The notes under the pieces were generated by a model. It was not told where the DNA came from, searched no databases, and was given only the letters and a program-made list of their open reading frames with translations. This document shows positions 23,725 to 34,173 of a stretch of 64,000 nucleotides of DNA, one piece after another. The stretch is from NCBI GenBank assembly GCA_900491605.1, contig UESW01005036.1, positions 207,303-271,302 of the forward strand, given 5' to 3'. This DNA is from Calamus simplicifolius. Lineage: Eukaryota > Streptophyta > Magnoliopsida > Arecales > Arecaceae. The first letter of the stretch is position 1, and each line of letters opens with the position of its first letter. The translations under genes were made by a program, and so were the position numbers.

Positions 23725-25747
23725 ACCAATATATTTCGCATTCCAGCAAACTACATCAGGAGAGTATAGCTTCGTTTTATGTTGTACCTGACGAAAGGAC
23801 AGACCCTGATTGAAGCAAATTAAAAAAAAATCTCACATGGTCTCTCCTCTATAGGTTCTAAAGCATCCCATGAACGTTCTTTGCACCATCACCATGATCC
23901 ATTAGATATTAAATCATCCAGTTAGTACTAATTATTATAGAAGAAAAATCATATACCTGCATACTGTCGGAGAAGATTATGCAAATCTCTCTGGCTCAAT
24001 TCTTCTGGTGCATGGCATGAAGATCTGCAGAAATGTCAAAGGCACATATAAGAAGGAGCTGACAACATTAAAATATCTGGTCATCATCAATATGGAAAAA
24101 AGCATTTAGGACAAATGCTGTCACAGAAATGGGATAAATGTAAACATACAACATCAAGACCTGCATCACCCCAGCTCCTTTCTTGATCAAATAAAGAAAC
24201 AGGGAGCAACAATAAGAACAGAATAGGTGATGACATTTCGTGATGGTTATTCTTCCAAATTAAGCCTTTATGGTGAGGTAAATGTTCAATATGGACAGAA
24301 TAAAAGTCTTCCCTTTATTTGTCGCCAGATGCACGATCTGTCTTATTAATTGTCATGGCAAGCGATGCGATCCCAACTCTACAGAGATTGAGCAAAAGAG
24401 ATGTGCGATTTAAGGATAGAAACAAACATGGGTAGTTAAAGGATGCTCCCCAACTCTAGTAACTGCCGATATTCATTCAGTAAATTTAGAGATGATAGCA
24501 GAAACTGTTACCATCTTGATCTCTAAACTATCCTTTTGAACATGCTTCTTTTTCTTCATATAATGTAACTTTACACTGTCGCTCATCAAATGAACTCAGA
24601 ACTGATATAATTTCAAGAGAACTTGTAATGTATTTGATCCGATTCTAGATCATTGCCTCCTCACCATCAATCAAATTCACGACGCTGTGCACACTTCATG
24701 CAACCACATCAGCACGTTCCAGAACCAGAATGAATCAATATAGCTTCAAATAGCTATATTGAATGAAGAAGAACCAGAATGAACCTGACATTATCCAAAC
24801 ACTAGATTATTTAAAAGAAACATCTTTGCAGCAATTAAAGATATAAAATGGCAAACACACCTTACATTAAAATCATTACCCAAGACAACAATGAATTCAA
24901 AATTAGAACATTGGGTTATTTTCACTTGGGTATCTCTTGCACTTCGAATCAACAAAGAGGGCACATCTTGCTCCCCTCTAACCACTTCTTAATGCAATCT
25001 AAATGGAATGGATGGTTGCACTACATTCATCCTATTTACATCAGAGTAAGAGTTAATAAAAATAAATATTAAATTAACTGAATAATTACTAGAAATGTGC
25101 CTAACTTGCTAGATTCCAGTTCCTTTCAAGTAATCAGAAGTAAAATCAAGTCTAGCTGCAGGAATAATTAATTTACATGCTGCCTATATTCTGTCAGCTA
25201 CAACATGCACACAAATGAAAAACAAAAGCAAAGCACGAAAGTCAAATGCTTCTTCTGTAGCACTTCCTCCCCTCTGCCAGCATTTTAGTTCATGATTTCT
25301 GTTTCTCTAAGTGAGTTCGTGCAAAAGAAATATTATTGGTTGCCGGTTACTTTTCCATCGCTTAGCAAAACAAAAACAAAACGTAGAATTCGCTAACAGC
25401 AGTTTAAGCCCAAGCTTTTGTGCCTCCAAGATTCCAAATCAAAAGATAAGAGACCAGTAATGACTAATCTCGACCTATACACTATCAGATGTTCAACAAT
25501 ATCATAAAAAATCACTGTCCTATAGAGGCAGATCTACCAGCAACAACCATAAAATACCACAAAAGCCAAATGAAGCAAAAAACGAGATCAGATCTAATAC
25601 ATTCATACGAACACTCATCAAAATAAAGAAGAAACATAGGTCAAGCCCTAAACAACTCGATCAGGTCAAGAACCACTTGAGGGGATCGGATCACAACGTA
25701 CCGGTGAGCAAGAGGCCGAGCAAGATCACCGTCTTCGACCGATCCAT
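23725..25747 (-). pseudogene. Captured exons of an unknown gene
   Basis: The minus strand shows a putative first coding exon, 25747-25702, MDRSKTVILLGLLLTG with a hydrophobic signal-like stretch. A GTACGT donor follows, and a CpG- and purine-rich leader lies upstream (about 25,860-25,748). Further exon-like stretches have splice consensus. 24026-23959 is open as SSCHAPEELSQRDLHNLLRQ, then YA. About 23,800-23,725 is open as FNQGLSFRQVQHKTK, then LYSPDVVCWNAKYI, and has a GTAAGC donor. Exon 1 and exon 2 do not join in the open frame, so an exon is missing or the copy is broken. I do not recognise the family. It lies in the CACTA element beside the ACR fragment, in the same orientation. Confidence 0.45.
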
Positions 25748-25914
25748 GGCCGCTCACCGCCCAAAACCCAGGCGCAAACGAACTCCCCCGCCCTCTCTCT
25801 CTCAGCCTCTCTAGAATCCCTTCGAGTTTGAGCAACCCACGCCCCCAAGGCTTTGGCGATCAAAGAGAGTTATAGGGGCATTTGTAGTCCCGGTGGCAGT
25901 GGGGCGCAGAAGGT

Positions 25915-26262
25915 GGCGCGGGGGGGGGGGGGGGGGGGGGGGGGTGGGGGAGGGATCAGAAGAAGGAAAACCTAGAGCGGTCAGAAGGCTCGGGAAAGAA
26001 GGCTCGCGGGGGTGGGGGGGGGATCAGAAAAGGAAAACCTAGAGCGGGGGGGGGGGATCAGAAGAAGGAAAACCTAGAGCGGTTAGAAGGCTCGATGGCG
26101 GGGAAGAAGGCTCGCGGGGGTGGGGGTGGGGGGGGGGGGGTTGGGGGGGATCAGAAGAAGGAAAACCTAGAGCGGTCAGAAGGAAGGAAAACCTAGAGGG
26201 GGGGGGATCAGAAGAAGGAAAACCGCTCTGAAGAAGGCTCGCGGGGTTGGGGGGGATCAGAA
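25915..26262. repeat. G-rich minisatellite with long G runs
   Basis: A unit around ggatcagaagaaggaaaacc plus tagagcgg is repeated at least five times, mixed with uninterrupted G runs (about 25,919-25,944 and shorter ones). The G runs on this strand could form G-quadruplexes and are prone to assembly error. It lies directly upstream of the captured first exon. Confidence 0.8.
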
Positions 26263-26769
26263 GGCACAAAAGAGTTGTTACATATAAATTTTGCTGTAGT
26301 GGGGGTTTAATTAGATAGGCATGAATGACCAAGCCAAGCCAAGCCAAGGCAAGAAATTAATCGGGAACTTAAGTTGCCAGCGTCAAATTAAAGTTTAATT
26401 TGGGAGCGAATTGAATGGTGAGCATAATTAATATATATACGTACTGAGTATATTCAACATTGATCTTTGCATTAGAAAAGCGTGAAACAGCTCCGAAATT
26501 TGATTTGATGAAAATTGAATAATAGAATCCTCGTGCATTCATTGCTTTAATTATTGTATATAATTTATTATTTTTAAACAATTAAATATTAAAAATTATA
26601 TAATTTAAAAACTTTTATTTTATGCATTAAATGATAAAAAATATAATTATTTTATAACATTTAAATTATTTATTTTTTAACTAAATTAAAAATTTTAAAT
26701 AGCATAAATGTTAGTGCTCGATAAAAATTGATCAAATTTTTTCATCACAATTTTTAAAAAAAATTAAAA
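26263..26769. other. CACTA interior, AT-rich
   Basis: No gene or defined repeat seen. Confidence 0.35.
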
Positions 26770-27739
26770 GTATAAATTTAGTGATGAAAGGGCAATCTGT
26801 CACTAATTTAGTGACGGATTAATGATGAAAAACCAATCCATCACTAAATTAGTGACGGATGACCTTGTCCGTCACTAAATTAGTGACGGATAGGACAATC
26901 CGTCACTAAATTAGTGATGGATTAGTGATGGAAGAGCAATCCGTCACTAAATTAGTGATGGATTAATTTGTCCGTCACTAATTTAGTAATGGTTTAGTGA
27001 CGATTGTTTTCCATCACTAATTAGTGACGATTATTTTCCATCACTAATTTATGACGGATTAGTGACAAAAAAGCAATCCGTCACTAAGTTAGTGACGGAT
27101 TGCCCCATCCGTCACAAAATTAGTGATGGATTGCCCTATCCGTCACTAATTAGTGACGGATTAGTGACGGAAGAAATATCCGTCACTAATTTAGTGATGG
27201 ATTGCTCTTCCGTCAATAATTTGTGATGGATTAGTGACGGAAGGGCAATCCGTCACTAATTTAGTGACGAATTTTCCATCCATCACTAATTTTGATGGAT
27301 TAGTGACGGAAAATAATTCGTCACTAATTAGTGACGATTGTTTTCCATCACTAATTTGTGACGGATTAGTGATGAAAAAGCAATCCGTCACTAAGTTAGT
27401 GACGGATTGCCCCATCTGTCATAAAATTAGTGACGGATTGCCCTATCCGTCACTAATTAGTGACGGATTAGTGACGAAAGAAATATCCGTCACTAATTTA
27501 GTGATGGATTACTCTTCCGTCAATAATTTGTGATGGATTAGTGATGGAAGGGCAATCCGTCACTAAATTAGTGACGGATGTGATAGTCCATCACTAATTT
27601 AGTGACGGTTTAGTGATGGAAAAATTAATCCGTCACTAATTTTAATTTTTTGTCACTATTTTGTTGCTAAACTGTCACAATTTAGTGACGAAAATTCCAT
27701 CACTAATTTTCATCACTATTTTGACATTTTCTTGTAGTG
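26770..27739. repeat. CACTA right subterminal array
   Basis: A dense array of ccgtcactaatttagtgacgg-type words, many arranged as short palindromes. Within it a block of about 307 bp is tandemly duplicated (about 27,025-27,335 and 27,336-27,640): the word gcaatccgtcactaagttag recurs at 27,073 and 27,380. Frames read through it in either direction are artefacts of the repeats. Confidence 0.85.
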
Positions 27740-27742
27740 GGA

Positions 27743-28290
27743 TAGTTTGCGTGCGTTATCATAAGAACAATTAATATATAGTTTCATTCTCTCTTTCTAT
27801 TGTTTATATATGTTTCGAGGTGATGTATATCTCTAGAAACTAATAATTATATATCTCTTTATATGCTAAGTTGTCCCTGAACGTGTAACTGATCATTGGT
27901 TTCCGGCACCTCAGGATTCGGCTTGTTTTGTTTACAACGCAACAAAAAGACCGCAACAGAAAAAAAATGGTTGAAATGCTTCTCAACAGTGACAAATGGA
28001 GGATGTAGCAATGAATTTGGAAACTCAAATATAAAGAAAAATGCTGAGAGAAGTCCTGCAGGAAAAAATTAGATGAAAATGCCTTGTGCAAGCAGAACAG
28101 GTGAAACTGAAACACATCAAAAAAGGATAGGTGAATCATTAATAATATATATTATTTGCCTTCATCCAAACATAAACTCTGATGCTGCGAATCTCTATCA
28201 TGATCATAATCATGTATCAGAAGGTCGTTTTGCTTATTTGACATCATCCAATAATTAAGGACAATATCAACCTTCGCATTTAATTGGCCC
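27743..28290. other. Unit sequence right of CACTA
   Basis: Matches copy B from 45,771. Copy B lacks roughly 27,985-28,745 of this copy. No coding region supported. Confidence 0.5.
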
Positions 28291-28293
28291 TAA

Positions 28294-28915
28294 GGTAGTG
28301 TTTGATAGAAAAAATATTATCCATCGATAAGTATACGGGATAGAGTTTATTCTCTGGTTATCCCTAGGGATATCCCTTGGCTATCCCATTGATCATATTA
28401 AATGTAAAAAGGTAAATCCATAGAATAACTTTTTTTACTCTTATTTGGAGGGATAACCAGCTATTCCGGTATTTTTTAAGAAATAAATTGAAGGGATAAC
28501 CCATGGTTAACCATGGATAACCATGAATTATCCCTCTGGTTAACTTTATTCCCAGCTATCCTTTAGGAAGTGTTGACTTCCCAAAAGCTATCTCTCAATA
28601 AATGTATAGAATAATATTTATCCAGGAGATAGCTGAAGGAATAAGCAGCTTTTTAAAATAACAACTCTGTCATCAAGGGATAACTTTAGTTATTCCTGGG
28701 TTCCCTAGGGAATAAGTTCAAGGGATAACCCTCATCTGGTTAAACTTTTTCAGACATATTCTTTTTAGTTATAGCTTTGGGGATAAGAGGGGATATCCAA
28801 GGGGATATCCCCTCTTTATCCCCTATTTCAAATACTCCCCTAAATAGTTATGGCTTTTGAGAATAAGAGAAGATATTCAAGATATCCTCTCTTATTTTCT
28901 ATTTCAAACACTACC
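28294..28915. mobile_element. Tourist-like MITE, longer copy with TAA duplication
   Basis: Ends GGTAGTGTTTGATAG and atttCAAACACTACC, flanked by TAA (28291-28293 and 28916-28918). Relative to the copy at 17,069 the interior is inverted and longer. Its right part contains a second set of internal motifs (cttcccaaaagctatc, ggggatatcccc), suggesting a compound element. Copy B keeps only the last 180 bp or so. Confidence 0.75.
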
Positions 28916-29156
28916 TAAGAAAAATTATGTTGGGTGTTATGGTCATCATGACATAGTTAAAATTAACGTTAAGAAAATCATGCGAAACTAACAGATTAAT
29001 CATTGAGAACTGAAACTGTTCATTTGTGATCATGGAAAAACTCTTTCTCGAGAAAATGAATGTACACTTATCAAGAAGATTATGCTGTTATAAATCATTG
29101 TTTTCTTCACTTCACATCTTATCTTATGATTTTAAATAATATTGAATCAACAACTC

Positions 29157-29162
<6 letters not shown>

Positions 29163-29212
<50 letters not shown>
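29163..29212. repeat. (TA)n microsatellite
   Basis: About 24 TA units. The counterpart in copy B (46,505-46,570) has a longer (CT)n lead-in, showing microsatellite change since duplication. Confidence 0.9.
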
Positions 29213-29214
<2 letters not shown>

Positions 29215-29334
29215 CCAAAAGAAATTTCTTGAGATAACATTGCAAACATTTGAAAATTTTCAAGATAAAGCGCAGAGTATCGTGTTTACGAGCCTTCTAC
29301 CCGACGGAACGGCCGAGTACGGACGTAACGGAAC

Positions 29335-29820
29335 CTAACGAACTAGAAATTCCCAACCATCTCTAATATAATAACACCAGGCCTTCTCATCCGAAAACCC
29401 AAAGCCTTTTTCTTCTTCCTCCTTCTCCTCTTGTTGTTTCCCTTCTTCTCGACTGATTCGCCGCCTGGAAGAAGTCTTGGCGAAGCCCCTCCGCTGTTTC
29501 GCCGTTGCCGATCCACCACCGGCCATCATCCTTTTTCCGGCGGCCACGACAAACGCCTTGCCTAGGTAGGTGGAACCTCTAATCTCCATTCCCCATTCTT
29601 TGATTCTTGGAAGCTTGGTCTTGTAACCGAGCATCACTGGGTTGCCGTTCCCGTTCCCGTTCCCGTGCCCTCCTTCTCCGATCGACCGGCGGCTGGGATC
29701 AAGTTCATGAAGCAGAGTCCTACTCTGGTAAAAGGACGCACAGAAGAGAAGAGGGTAATCGATCGGGTTTAATAAGCCTTTGACTTTGACGTAGGGGAGA
29801 CCGTTGTCTTCTTGGTTCAA
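29335..29820 (-). CDS. Hypothetical 161-codon reading frame, copy A
   Basis: The frame begins MNQEDNGLPYVKVKGLL and ends AWCYYIRDGWEFLVR. It contains a Gly-Asn run (GHGNGNGNGNPV) and a charged stretch rich in Arg, Glu and Lys. No family was recognised, and there is no signal peptide or clear membrane segment. The duplicate at 46,693-47,166 differs by one gained and one later lost base, so about 40 middle residues are in another frame there. Such a pattern argues against strong protein constraint. GC content is much higher than the surroundings, so a transcribed unit on either strand is possible. Treated as doubtful. Confidence 0.3.
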   Translation of the reverse strand: MNQEDNGLPYVKVKGLLNPIDYPLLFCASFYQSRTLLHELDPSRRSIGEGGHGNGNGNGNPVMLGYKTKLPRIKEWGMEIRGSTYLGKAFVVAAGKRMMAGGGSATAKQRRGFAKTSSRRRISREEGKQQEEKEEEEKGFGFSDEKAWCYYIRDGWEFLVR

Positions 29821-31195
29821 TTGAACCAGGTTGAACCGTGAGCCAAGCTGATTAAATCAGGCCGGTTCAGGTCGGTTTAACCTGTAAATCAAGCCCCATC
29901 TGATTAGATCGAGCCAGATTCAATCCAATTGAGCCAATTCAGGCTACCTTGAGCCTGAGTAACCGAAATCAGATTCAAATTCGATCTGAGTGGACCCAAC
30001 CTAAACCCAGAAAACTGAACCAAAACCTAATCTGATTCAAATTAGGCTTGCCAATTGAGAACCAGATTGAAACCATTAAACCAAATTGAATATGACCCAT
30101 AATTGAACCCTAATTAGAAGGGTTCTTGATTTAATTAAATACAATTTAACCTAATTAAACCTTTATTGGTCTAATTGAATCGTAGTCAAATGGGAAATTG
30201 ACCTAATTAGACCTTAATTAGTTTAATTAAGCCATTATTAGAGTAGTATTAGCCTAATTGAACCCTAGATAAGGAATATAGCTTAATTAATTTTTAATTA
30301 GAGAAGTATTACTCTAATTAGACCCTAATTAAGCTACTTTGAGCCTAGAGCCAGTCTAATTAATTAAATTTTGATCCAATCAATTTGATTGGATCCTAAA
30401 TTGATTTAATCGAGTTAGGATGAGTCCAAATCTATCCCTGAATTACTTAGGCCCAATCCAGTTAGATATTAATTGGGTTCCAAAATAAATCTAATCAGGT
30501 GACCTAACAATATTGAGGATTAATTGATGGATAACAATGAAATTGGGGTTAATTATTATATGTGTTCATACATTTCTTGTTTAGTAAGAGCTATAGAGTA
30601 ATTATTGTTATTGTACAAACCCTTGTGGATATATAAAGCTTTGCTTTTCTCACTTGAACATATGCAATATAGTTAGTTGCTTGCATATATTTTATTGGTA
30701 TGCATCATGGTTTTATATCTATCTTTTTATTAGTATGTTTTGACTATGTACAGAGGACCCATACCCTTGTGGATATGTAAAACCTTGCTTATCTTACTTT
30801 TATATATACATACAAAATAGATGGTTGCATGCATAGATTTTATTAGTATGTATCATGGTTTTATACCCATTATTTTATCAGTATGTTTTGACTATATATG
30901 GATATAAATTATATTTTGCTATGATAGTATGATTTCGAAATTTATATAGTTATAACGCATCATATATTATGCTACCATTATTTTATAATATTAATGATGT
31001 GGATTTGAAATCTAATTTGCATATCAAAATATTAAAAGATGTGATGGGTAGATTGAGAAAATAGCATGTAAACTAATCACCAAGAGATCTTGGCCTTGGG
31101 TAATCCCATGATTGATTTGATTTTTGTTGATAATTTAAATAAAAAAAGAGGCATGATATAAAAAAGGTATGATATAGAACCAATAGTGTGAGAGC
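29821..31195. other. Quasi-repetitive taattaaacc region and AT-rich DNA
   Basis: From 29,821 to about 30,520 the sequence is built of irregular repeats such as cctaattgaaccctaattag and ggttcaggtcggtttaacc. From 30,590 to 30,900 two related blocks carry cccttgtggatatataaagc and tattagtatgcatcatggtt. No gene. Nearly identical in copy B (47,161-48,540). Confidence 0.5.
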
Positions 31196-31387
31196 CACCG
31201 TGGTCATGAGATAGTTAAGTTTATACACACGGGGTATTAATATAATTTGGCATTACTAGTATGTGTCTTATCTTAAGCATGCCTTGATGTACTAGTGGTC
31301 ATGAGATAGTTAAGTTTATACACTTGGGGTATTAGTATAATTTGGCATTACTAGTATGTGTCTTATCTTAAGCATGCCTTGATGTAC
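31196..31387. repeat. Tandem duplication of about 95 bp
   Basis: A unit from ggtcatgagatagttaagtt to aagcatgccttgatgtac occurs twice in tandem, and again twice in copy B (about 48,550-48,740). The tandem pair therefore predates the segmental duplication. Confidence 0.85.
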
Positions 31388-31673
31388 CGATTTGCCAATA
31401 TATATTTATATAGTACATTAGTATTATTAGTAATTTAAGATTATCGGTACATATTATAATATTTGGTAATAAGATATAATAATCTGGATAATATTTGATT
31501 ATTGATAATCTAGAAGGTTATTTGATTCGTGAAAATGGAGCTTCAGAATAGGAATCGGAATCACTAATACCAATTCTACTGTTTGTTTAGATGGAATTAG
31601 AATCTGATTCCAATTCCATCTAAAATCATAATCATATTTTATGGTAGATTAGAAATCTGAACTCTTGTTCAAG

Positions 31674-31953
31674 ATTATGATTCTTATTCTAGCTCTATAA
31701 CCATTCTCATTCTTTTCATGTGAAACTATTTTCATCACACCCTATATTCTCATCTCTTTTTAGTTGACCTCGCACCTTTCTCTCACCTACGATATTCCCT
31801 CTTATCACATCATCATCATTAATCATGAGTTCTTACTCATCCTCCATAATACTCTTCTCATACTATCATCATTGTCAATCATAAGCTCTTCCTCTCCCCC
31901 CATAATATAGGAGACATTTGTGAATGGTTATCTTGACAAATATATACTATATT
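31674..31953. repeat. Direct repeat flanking Gypsy, left copy (280 bp)
   Basis: Starts attatgattcttattctagc and ends at atatatactatatt. The same sequence with a few changes follows the 3' LTR at 43,554-43,830. An 18-bp tail (31,954-31,971) repeats gacaaatatatactatat once more before the LTR. Confidence 0.85.
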
Positions 31954-31971
31954 GACAAATATATACTATAT

Positions 31972-32746
31972 ACTGGCCATTTCCCCCGAAGTAGTATTAT
32001 CTTCTGCGTGATTTTTGAAAGCAATGATGTGACAACAAAATCCAAAGCCTCCAGCATCGGTCTTCGGACCCGGCCTCCAGAGCCAGACAGCTAGCGTCGG
32101 CCTCTTGAGCCAGACAGCCAACGTCGGCCTCCAGGACAGCCAGCGTCGGCCTCCAGAGCCAGACAGCCAGCGTCGGCCTCCAGAGCCAGGCAGCCAGCGT
32201 CGGCCTCCAGAGCTAGACAGCCAGTGTCGGCCACCAGCGCCGGCTCCCGGCGTCGGCCCCCAGTGTCGACCTTCATACAAGGATTAGTCCTAGGCAACTG
32301 ACCCCGCGATCTTAGGTCTGCTGCCGAATACCTCACTTACCAAAATCATGGGCCAGTGTTAGCCTGATCAGCAGTTACCGCTATAAGCGGCCCTTATCCA
32401 GCAACAGTCCAACAACTTACCGTTCGATGAAACGTCACAACGGAACAGATCCGACGGTTCCAACAGACCAAGGTATACGGATCCTCGACAGGTATAAAAG
32501 GAGGACCCGAGCTCCATGCAAAGGGGCTCTCTCTCTATCTCTCTCGAAGAAATAAACTTGCTCTACAACAATTCTACAAACATCATATCTCTGTCCGATG
32601 ACTCACTAACTGGAGCGTCGGAGGGTCCCCGCCGGAACCATCGGTCCAGGACTTTTTGCAGGATCTTGGAGGAAGACGGCGGCCTTTCTATGCACCCGGT
32701 GATTCCAGCCTGCCCGACGTTCACCCTACGTGATTCGACCGCAACA
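31972..32746 (+). repeat. 5' LTR
   Basis: Aligned with the 3' LTR from tggccatttcc to ttcgaccgcaaca. The canonical TGATACGGC start is altered or lost here (tatatactggcc). It contains about four to five 27-bp minisatellite units (cagccagcgtcggcctccag type, 32,085-32,240). A TATA box TATAAAA lies at 32,493-32,499. Confidence 0.88.
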
Positions 32747-32747
32747 G

Positions 32748-32767
32748 ATTGGCATGCCAGGTAGGGG
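32748..32767 (+). promoter_or_regulatory. Gypsy primer-binding region
   Basis: Directly after the 5' LTR is gattggcatgccaggtaggg, the usual position of a tRNA primer site and a sequence common in plant Tat-type elements. I do not name the tRNA. Confidence 0.55.
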
Positions 32768-32819
32768 CCGTCAGGTCGAAACTTCTCCCTGGGACCCCTC
32801 CAGTTTTGCAAAGGAAGCG

Positions 32820-34173
32820 ATGGTGACCACGCGAGCACAAGAGGCCTCCTCTAGCCAAGCAGCCGGGCACATCCCACGAGTCGAGCATTCGGAGGTCAAC
32901 CCCCATGCTCCAACCCTCGCACCGACAAGCCAACCCGACCGACTTGATGTCCTAGCTCATCAGGTCCAGGATCTGACGACGATGGTCCGGGGGCTGCAAG
33001 AGCGCTATGCGGCTGCTGTAACTCAACCCCCTGTGATGGGCGAAGGGGTGCGAGGAACAGTACAGTCTCACCAAGGAGGAACCCCGCCTGAGGTCTCTCA
33101 CCGCTCACCCCCCGAACCTCATCATCCAGAGGCCTCGAAGCGACGATGGTCTCCCTCCCATCGCTCCGGTCGCTCCCATCGCCGACCGGAAGAAAAGGAG
33201 TCCAAGCGGGCGCCTTCTTTGCGTCGTCGATTTTCTTCCTTCGACTCATCCCAAGGGACTTCAAAGCGACAACAGTCTCCCTTCCATCGCTCCAGTCGTC
33301 CCCACCGCCGACCGGAAGAAAGGAGTCCAAGCGGGCACATTCTTGGCGCCGGCGATCTTCTTCTTCCGACTCATCCCGAGGTAACACTCCCCGGAAACCA
33401 CTCGGCGGGCCGAGCAAAGGCTTGACGAGTACCATAGGCGGTTGGACGAACTCAGCCGTCGGATCGCCGATCCCTATGCAGCGGAGTATGAACGTCGCCC
33501 CTCACTTTCTCGCCATATCATGGAGGAACCGGTCCCCCCCGGTTCGTCTTCCTCAATTGGATCCATATGATGGAACGACGGACCCCCTGGACCATCTGGA
33601 AAGCTACAAAGTCCTCATGCAGGTCCAGGGAGCGACGGATTCCTTATTATGCGTCGCCTTCCCGGCTACGCTCCGTAAGGCGGCACGCACGTGGTACTCC
33701 CATTTACTTCCACGCAGCATCAACTCCTTTTGGCAACTTGAGCGGTCCTTCCTGGCTCATTTCGATGCCTGTCAAAGATCCCACGAGTTGCCGATAGCCT
33801 CTTTGCTGTCCAGCAGAAAAGTGGCGAGACCTTAATGGATTTCATCGCTCGATTTAAGGAGGCAGCGCTGGAGGTGTACAACCTGGAGGACTCTGTCGCC
33901 ACCTTGGCCCTGAAGAGAGGACTTCGCCCGTCCAGATTCGCTTACTCTCTGGATAAGAAGCCTCCGCGTTCCTATGCCGAGCTTCTGAGCCGGGCACAGA
34001 AATACATCCGCGCTGATGAGGCAGATTCTTTCCGGAGAGACATTGACAAGAACCCCGATAACAAACCGCCGCCTTCTGACCGGGCTGGTGCATAACCTCG
34101 GAAGCCCGAGCCTCCACGATGCTCGGATCGTCGGCCACAAGCGCTGGTTCCTAAAGAGCAGTTCACTCCCCTC
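32820..34173 (+). pseudogene. gag: Gypsy gag, frameshifted
   Basis: Begins MVTTRAQEASSSQAAG at 32,820. A basic Ser/Arg-rich region follows in which a block of about 108 bp is tandemly repeated (SKRRWSPSHRSGRSHRRPEE and SKRQQSPFHRSSRPHRRPEE). The capsid-like retrotrans_gag domain follows in another frame (about 33,540-33,825: LPQLDPYDGTTDPLDHLESY, WYSHLLP, SFWQLERSFLAHF). It continues in a third frame from 33,835 (MDFIARFKEAALEVYNLED). A TAA at 34,093-34,095 interrupts that frame, which then continues in phase to 34,174 and beyond. At least two frameshifts and one stop make it non-functional. Confidence 0.88.

Larger units (their letters stand above)
20508..27739. mobile_element. Non-autonomous CACTA carrying host gene pieces
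   Basis: The termini are CACTACAAGAAAA at the left and TTTTCTTGTAGTG at the right, perfect inverted CACTA ends, flanked by a 3-bp GGA duplication (20505-20507 and 27740-27742). Copy B has the uninterrupted site at 45,768-45,770 with a single GGA. The 7,232-bp element has long subterminal arrays of gtgacggattagtgac words at both ends and no recognisable transposase. It carries exons of an ACR-type ACT-domain gene and of a second unknown gene, so it is a Pack-CACTA-like element. The clean empty site implies it inserted after the segmental duplication. Confidence 0.92.
18053..31432. repeat. Segmental duplication copy A (contains CACTA)
   Basis: After removal of the CACTA element, 18059-31432 aligns in the same order and orientation with 31433-48780 minus its Gypsy element. 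Anchors include the MITE-like block, the TATAA repeats, the region before ggccgga, the AT microsatellite, the 161-codon frame and the duplicated 96-bp repeat at the end. The unit is about 6.1 kb. Copy A ends attattagta and continues directly into atttaagattatcgg, the text that opens it, which shows a head-to-tail tandem arrangement. Confidence 0.9.

Noticed and set aside
26039..26347. 102-codon minus-strand Pro-rich frame
   Set aside because: It is an artefact of the G-rich minisatellite and G runs.
27191..27533. Overlapping frames in both strands of the CACTA end
   Set aside because: They are repeated TNLVTD-type translations of the subterminal repeat.
31966..32336. Long minus- and plus-strand frames through the LTR minisatellite (also 42,598-43,116)
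   Set aside because: The 27-bp unit is a multiple of three, so all frames stay open through the repeats. They lie in LTRs and have no domain.
32896..33435. 179-codon minus-strand frame opposite gag
   Set aside because: It is a shadow of the Ser/Arg-rich gag coding strand, where recognised domains lie on the plus strand.
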